In this document: positions 6,456 to 10,014 of the stretch, in pieces | Layout of the letters: every line of letters begins with the position of its first letter | Numbering within the stretch: the stretch's first letter is position 1 | Assembly (NCBI GenBank): GCA_934567115.1 | Contig: CAKTJA010000036.1 | Location: 1-10,014, forward strand | DNA: 10,014 bases | Direction of reading: 5' to 3' | DNA from: an uncultured Oscillospiraceae bacterium | Lineage (GTDB): Bacteria; Bacillota; Clostridia; Oscillospirales; Oscillospiraceae | Made by a program: the position numbers and the translations under genes | Notes under the pieces: generated by a model | Told to the model about the DNA's origin: nothing | What the model saw: the letters and a program-made list of their open reading frames with translations, nothing else | Database searches by the model: none

Positions 6456-6559
6456 TGCCTGTAGTTTCTCCTTTAAAATTTAGTTTTACCTCCGAGACCT
6501 TCATTCCCCCTGCCAACCTTGGCGGCACAGACAGAAAGTCCGGTCCTCGTGCGGAATAC
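6456..6559 (-). promoter_or_regulatory. rpsB 5' leader with two Shine-Dalgarno-like sites
   Basis: The leader runs about 100 nt from the predicted start site to the rpsB ATG. It holds CGGAGGT (6488-6494) without a usable start codon after it, AGGAG (6468-6472) 12 nt from the ATG, and a small GCCAA/TTGGC palindrome near 6513-6524. This is compatible with translational feedback by S2, but no known fold is recognised. Confidence 0.35.
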
Positions 6560-6565
6560 CAGAGC

Positions 6566-6594
6566 ATTTTATCACGTCCGATCGTAAAAAGCAA
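6566..6594 (-). promoter_or_regulatory. Promoter of the rpsB-tsf operon
   Basis: On the minus strand TTGCTT (6589-6594) and TGATAAAAT (-10 TAAAAT, 6566-6571, with a TG extension) are separated by 17 bp. The region upstream is AT-rich. The predicted transcription start is near 6559. Confidence 0.75.
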
Positions 6595-6634
6595 CAACAA
6601 TTTTCCCGAAAGAGCCGATATATTTTAGAGAAAA

Positions 6635-6667
6635 CCGCCCCACAATATACTATGGAGCGGTATTTTT
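6635..6667. terminator. Hairpin with T-tracts on both strands between divergent promoters
   Basis: CCGCCCC (6635-6641) pairs with GGAGCGG (6654-6660), a 7-bp stem with one G-T type pair and a 12-nt loop. The plus strand continues TATTTTTG and the minus strand continues TTTTCTCT. No gene ends here. The hairpin sits behind both the rpsB and recO promoters, so it could stop antisense transcripts from entering either unit, or it may be chance. Confidence 0.4.
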
Positions 6668-6715
6668 GCCATGCTTTTCGGAAGTCCGCGCCGCCGGCGG
6701 ATGGCAAAGGAAGCG

Positions 6716-6744
6716 TTGACAACCCATGCGGCGGAATATATAAT
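6716..6744 (+). promoter_or_regulatory. Consensus SigA promoter of recO-mutS2
   Basis: TTGACA (6716-6721) and TATAAT (6739-6744) are both perfect and spaced by 17 bp, so strong constitutive transcription is expected, beginning near 6751. The leader to the recO ATG is about 76 nt and GC-rich, with short hairpin potential (CGCGC/GCGCG) that may lower translation. Confidence 0.88.
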
Positions 6745-6826
6745 GAAGCGAAAATGAGACGCCGCGCGGAGAGAGCGCGGGCGGAGCGCGGCTTTGAAGC
6801 GGTCCGCCGCCGGAGGGGGTGCGTGC

Positions 6827-7579
6827 ATGTCTGACAGGCTTGTGACAAAGGGCCTTGTTCTCCGCGCGACGGAGACGGGGGAGACCGATTATATCCTTAC
6901 GGTTCTGACGGCGGAGCGGGGAAAGCTCGCCGTCATCGCGCGCGGGGCGCGGCGCAGGAACAGCCGACTTGCCGCCGCCTGCCAGCACCTTGCCTTTTCC
7001 GAGCTGGTGCTCTACCGCCGCAAGGATTGGTACATGCTTGACGAGGCATCGACCCTTGCGCTTTTCGATGGGCTGCGCGCCGACTTCGAACGGCTCGCGC
7101 TCGCGTCGTATTTTGCGGAGATGACGGAGACGGCGGCGGGCGAGGAGCTTCCGTCGGCGGAGATCCTTTCGCTGCTGCTCAATTCGCTTTACGCGCTCGA
7201 CACGCTCGGAAAGCCGCAGCCGCTGGTGCGCGCGGCCTTCGAGCTTCGGCTCCTCGCGCTCTCCGGGTATGAGCCGCTGCTTTCGGAGTGCGCCCTGTGC
7301 GGACGGCCGGAGCCGGTCGAGCCGGTGTTCGACGCGCTCCGGGGGATCGTGCTCTGCAAAGGGTGCGCGGGGCCGGGCGGCGGCGTGCGGCTTGACGGAG
7401 GGTCGCTTGCCGCGATGCGGCACATTGTCGGCGCGCCGATGAAGCGGCTGCTTTCTTTTTCGCTGGACGCGCCGTCGCAAAAGCGGCTGAGCGAGGCTTG
7501 CGAGGCGTTTGTGCCCGCGCAGCTTGACCGGCGCTTCCGGACGCTCGACTACTATAAATCCGTCCGATCGGCGGAATGA
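6827..7579 (+). CDS. recO: DNA repair protein RecO
   Basis: The 250-aa protein is RecO, the recombination mediator that works with RecR (and RecF) to load RecA on SSB-coated single-stranded DNA and to anneal strands during gap repair. The N-terminal OB-fold (about 1-80) begins with the family-typical VTKGLVLRATETGETDYILTV... stretch. A helical domain follows, with a four-cysteine zinc site: Cys155 and Cys158 (CALC) and Cys177 and Cys180 (CKGC). The length is typical. The start chosen is ATG 6827, giving MSDRLVTKG, with GGAGG (6812-6816) 10 nt upstream; the TTG at 6794 has no support. It is the first gene after a consensus promoter, with mutS2 13 nt (or 4 nt) behind, so the two form a repair operon. 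A long reverse-strand frame over this gene is a shadow. Confidence 0.95.
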   Translation: MSDRLVTKGLVLRATETGETDYILTVLTAERGKLAVIARGARRRNSRLAAACQHLAFSELVLYRRKDWYMLDEASTLALFDGLRADFERLALASYFAEMTETAAGEELPSAEILSLLLNSLYALDTLGKPQPLVRAAFELRLLALSGYEPLLSECALCGRPEPVEPVFDALRGIVLCKGCAGPGGGVRLDGGSLAAMRHIVGAPMKRLLSFSLDAPSQKRLSEACEAFVPAQLDRRFRTLDYYKSVRSAE

Positions 7580-7592
7580 CAGGATGAGAACT

Positions 7593-9980
7593 ATGACAGA
7601 GCTGTTTGAAAAATCCATTCGCGTGCTCGAGCTGCCGCAGCTTCTCGGGCAGCTTGCCCGGAAGGCGGTGAGCGACGCGGCAAAGGAACGCGCGCTGCGG
7701 CTTACGCCCGCTCTGGACGCGGACGACGTGCGGCGGCTTCAGGACGAGACCGACGCGGCGCGCGCGCTGATCGGTCTGCGCGGAAGCCCGTCCTTCGCCG
7801 GTGTGAAGGATGTGCGCGAGCCGCTCTCCCGCGCCGAGCGCGGCGGCATGCTCAACCCGAGGGAGCTTTTGACCATCGCGGGGCTGCTGACCTGCTCGCG
7901 CAGGGCGCGCGAGTATTACGAGGCGGACCGGGGCGAGGGCACGGTGCTTGACCGGATGTTCGCCTCGCTGCACGCCAACCGTTTTCTGGAGGAGAAGATC
8001 ACCGTCTCGATCCTTTCGGAGGATGAGATCGCCGACGCGGCGAGCACGGAGCTGGCGGATATCCGCCGCCATAAGCGCGCCGCCAGCGCGAAGGGAAGGC
8101 AGATCCTGCAAAAGATCATCTCCTCGCCCAGCTATAAAAATACGCTTCAGGAGGCGCTTATCACCCAGCGGGACGGACGCTTTGTCGTGCCGGTCAAGGC
8201 CGACCGGCGGGGAGAGCTGCCCGGTCTGGTGCACGACGTTTCCGCCTCCGGCGCGACGCTGTTTGTCGAGCCGATGGGCGTGGTGCAGGCCAATAACGAG
8301 CTGAAGGAGCTGGAGGCGAAGGAGAAAAAGGAGATCGACCGCATTCTCTTCGCGCTCTCCGCCGAGGCAGCCGGCTTTTCCGAGGCGATCCTCTGGGACT
8401 ACGACGTTCTGGTCCATCTCGACCTGATCTTTGCCCGGGGGGAGCTGAGCTATCAGATGGACGCCGTGCGCCCGGAGATCCGGACCGACGGTAGCGTGTA
8501 TCTGCGCCGCGCGCGCCATCCGCTGCTCGACCCGGCGAAGGCCGTGCCGATCGACATCGAGGTGGGGCGCGGCTTTGATACGCTTGTGATCACAGGTCCG
8601 AACACGGGAGGCAAGACTGTCAGCCTTAAAACGCTGGGGCTGCTGTGCCTGATGGCCCAGTGCGGTCTGCACATCCCGGCGGGCGACCGCAGCGCGGTGA
8701 GCGTGTTCACCGGGATCCTCGCCGATATCGGCGACGAGCAGAGCATCGAGCAGAGCCTTTCCACGTTTTCCGCGCATATGAGCAGCATCGTGCGCATCCT
8801 TGACGAGGCGGGTCCGGACTCGCTCGTTTTGTTCGACGAGCTTGGCGCGGGCACCGATCCCGTCGAGGGGGCGGCGCTTGCCATCGCGGTGATCGAGCAC
8901 GTCCGCGCGCGCGGCGCGAAGGTCGCCGCCACCACGCACTATGCGGAGCTGAAGACCTTCGCCATGACCACGGCGGGCGTGGAGAACGCAAGCTGCGAGT
9001 TCGATGTGGAGACCCTCCGTCCGACCTACCGGCTGCTGATCGGCATTCCGGGGAAGTCCAACGCGTTTGCGATCTCGGCGCGCCTCGGGCTGGACCCGCG
9101 CGTGATCGAGACGGCGAAGCGGCAGATGGACAGCGAGAGCATCCGCTTCGAGGACGTGCTCACGCAGCTTGAGGCCAAGCGTCAGCAGCTGGAGAAGGAG
9201 AAAGAGGAGATCGACCGCCTGCACGCAAGGCAGGAGGAGGATTCCCGCCGCGCGCGGGAGTTCCGCGCGCAGATGGAGCGGGCAAAGGAAAACGCGCGCA
9301 GCCGCGGCGAGGCGGAGGCGAAGCGCATTCTGGCCGACGCGAAAAGCGCGGCGGACGCCGCGTTCCGCGAGCTTGACGTGCTTCGCAAAGAGCAGAAGAA
9401 GCTTTTGGATGCGCAGAAGATCAACGAAAAGCGGGTGGAGATCGTCTCCGGACTGAACGCCGCGCGCGAGCGCGCCGGCGTACGCGACGAAACGCGCGAG
9501 CCGATCCCCGCGCCGTCCCGCCCGATCCGGGAGGGCGATCTGGTGGAGATCCCGGGCACGGGCCGCCCCGCCGAGGTGACGGCGGTCAGGGGAGACCGGC
9601 TGACGCTCCGCGCGGGCGCGCTGTCGATGACGGTCAAGGCGGACGAGGTGCGGCTGATCGAGGCGGACGAACGCGCCGCGCTGAAGAAGAGCACGGCGGC
9701 GCCGCAGCCCTCCCGCCGCATTCTCAACATGGCCGCCGCCGCGCGCGAGCTGGACCTGCGCGGGATGGAGTCGCTGGAGGCGGAAAGCGTTCTGGAAAAC
9801 TATCTCGACGCGGCGCTGCGCGCCCATCTCGAGACCGTGACCATCATTCACGGCAAGGGGACCGGAGCGCTTCGAAAGACCGTCCACGCGGCGCTGCGCC
9901 GGAACCGGACCGTGAAATCGTTCCGCCTCGGCAACTACGGCGAGGGGGAGAGCGGCGTGACGATTGTGGAATTTAAATAA
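7593..9980 (+). CDS. mutS2: MutS2: SMC-like ATPase/endonuclease with Smr domain
   Basis: The 795-aa protein is MutS2, of normal length. Residues 1-300 form the lever and core region (beginning ELFEKSIRVLELPQLL). The MutS-type ATPase has Walker A GPNTGGKT (335-342), the STFSAHMSSI loop, Walker B LVLFDE (411-416) and the TTHYAELKTFA motif. A long charged coiled coil (about 520-615) follows, then a KOW-like small domain (about 646-690). The C-terminal Smr domain has LDLRG (720-724) and HGKGTGALR (753-761). The mismatch-binding domain of true MutS is absent. In Firmicutes MutS2 limits recombination or promotes it, depending on species, and in Bacillus subtilis it acts on collided ribosomes; the Smr domain is a nuclease module. 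ATG 7593 follows AGGA at 8 nt; ATG 7584 (4 nt after the recO stop) is an equal alternative adding MRT. All key residues are present. The 902-codon reverse-strand frame is an artefact of GC-rich codons. Confidence 0.96.
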   Translation: MTELFEKSIRVLELPQLLGQLARKAVSDAAKERALRLTPALDADDVRRLQDETDAARALIGLRGSPSFAGVKDVREPLSRAERGGMLNPRELLTIAGLLTCSRRAREYYEADRGEGTVLDRMFASLHANRFLEEKITVSILSEDEIADAASTELADIRRHKRAASAKGRQILQKIISSPSYKNTLQEALITQRDGRFVVPVKADRRGELPGLVHDVSASGATLFVEPMGVVQANNELKELEAKEKKEIDRILFALSAEAAGFSEAILWDYDVLVHLDLIFARGELSYQMDAVRPEIRTDGSVYLRRARHPLLDPAKAVPIDIEVGRGFDTLVITGPNTGGKTVSLKTLGLLCLMAQCGLHIPAGDRSAVSVFTGILADIGDEQSIEQSLSTFSAHMSSIVRILDEAGPDSLVLFDELGAGTDPVEGAALAIAVIEHVRARGAKVAATTHYAELKTFAMTTAGVENASCEFDVETLRPTYRLLIGIPGKSNAFAISARLGLDPRVIETAKRQMDSESIRFEDVLTQLEAKRQQLEKEKEEIDRLHARQEEDSRRAREFRAQMERAKENARSRGEAEAKRILADAKSAADAAFRELDVLRKEQKKLLDAQKINEKRVEIVSGLNAARERAGVRDETREPIPAPSRPIREGDLVEIPGTGRPAEVTAVRGDRLTLRAGALSMTVKADEVRLIEADERAALKKSTAAPQPSRRILNMAAAARELDLRGMESLEAESVLENYLDAALRAHLETVTIIHGKGTGALRKTVHAALRRNRTVKSFRLGNYGEGESGVTIVEFK

Positions 9981-10014
9981 AAAGCCGCCGCTCGCGGTGC
10001 ACGAGCTTGTGCGT

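Noticed and set aside
7179..9887. 902-codon open frame on the minus strand opposite recO and mutS2
   Set aside because: It lies fully over intact recO/mutS2 with all motifs present. Its composition is Arg/Ala/Leu/His-rich, as expected from the reverse of GC-biased codons, and it has no recognisable domain.
9981..10014. Possible terminator after mutS2
   Set aside because: Only 34 bases remain before the window ends; CCGC/GCGG pairing there is too short and the T-tract is not visible.

Overview
The window looks like chromosomal DNA from a high-GC member of the Clostridia, probably an Oscillospiraceae/Ruminococcaceae-type gut anaerobe. The reasons are strong AGGAGG ribosome sites, a YycH/YycI-like pair (Firmicutes WalK accessory proteins), MutS2 with an Smr domain, RecO, an rpsB-tsf operon, GC-rich codons in the core genes and AT-rich promoters. 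The taxonomy is inferred from gene content and composition only.

Layout. Bases 2-1732 (+) hold the end of a YycH-like gene and an overlapping YycI-like gene. The YycI-like gene has a one-base frameshift at a run of five T. Next comes a convergent intergenic region (1733-1989). Its perfect 18-bp bidirectional terminator palindrome has been split by a 142-bp AT-rich MITE with 18-bp perfect terminal inverted repeats and a 10-bp target duplication. Bases 1990-2889 (-) encode an EamA/DMT-type transporter with its own promoter, and 2982-3476 (-) a hypoxanthine/deoxyinosine-type DNA glycosylase of the UDG superfamily.

The most unusual segment is 3522-4190. A promoter that overlaps the divergent glycosylase promoter drives a two-gene operon: a 57-aa ribbon-helix-helix-like protein and a 108-aa protein I do not recognise, overlapping by ATGA and followed by a hairpin terminator. 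The promoter carries five ATAC motifs spaced exactly 8 bp apart, running from the -10 box almost to the ribosome site. This is the geometry expected of an operator for a cooperatively binding ribbon-helix-helix repressor.

Bases 4191-4672 have no convincing gene. Bases 4673-6594 (-) are the rpsB-tsf operon (ribosomal protein S2 and elongation factor Ts), with a clear promoter, a leader of about 100 nt and a strong terminator. From 6716 (+), a consensus promoter (TTGACA, 17 bp, TATAAT) drives recO and mutS2, which are tightly spaced. A hairpin with T-tracts on both strands lies between the two divergent promoters.

The core genes serve cell-wall stress signalling, translation, and DNA repair or ribosome rescue. 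The small repressor-like operon, the MITE and the gene-free stretch are the accessory elements.
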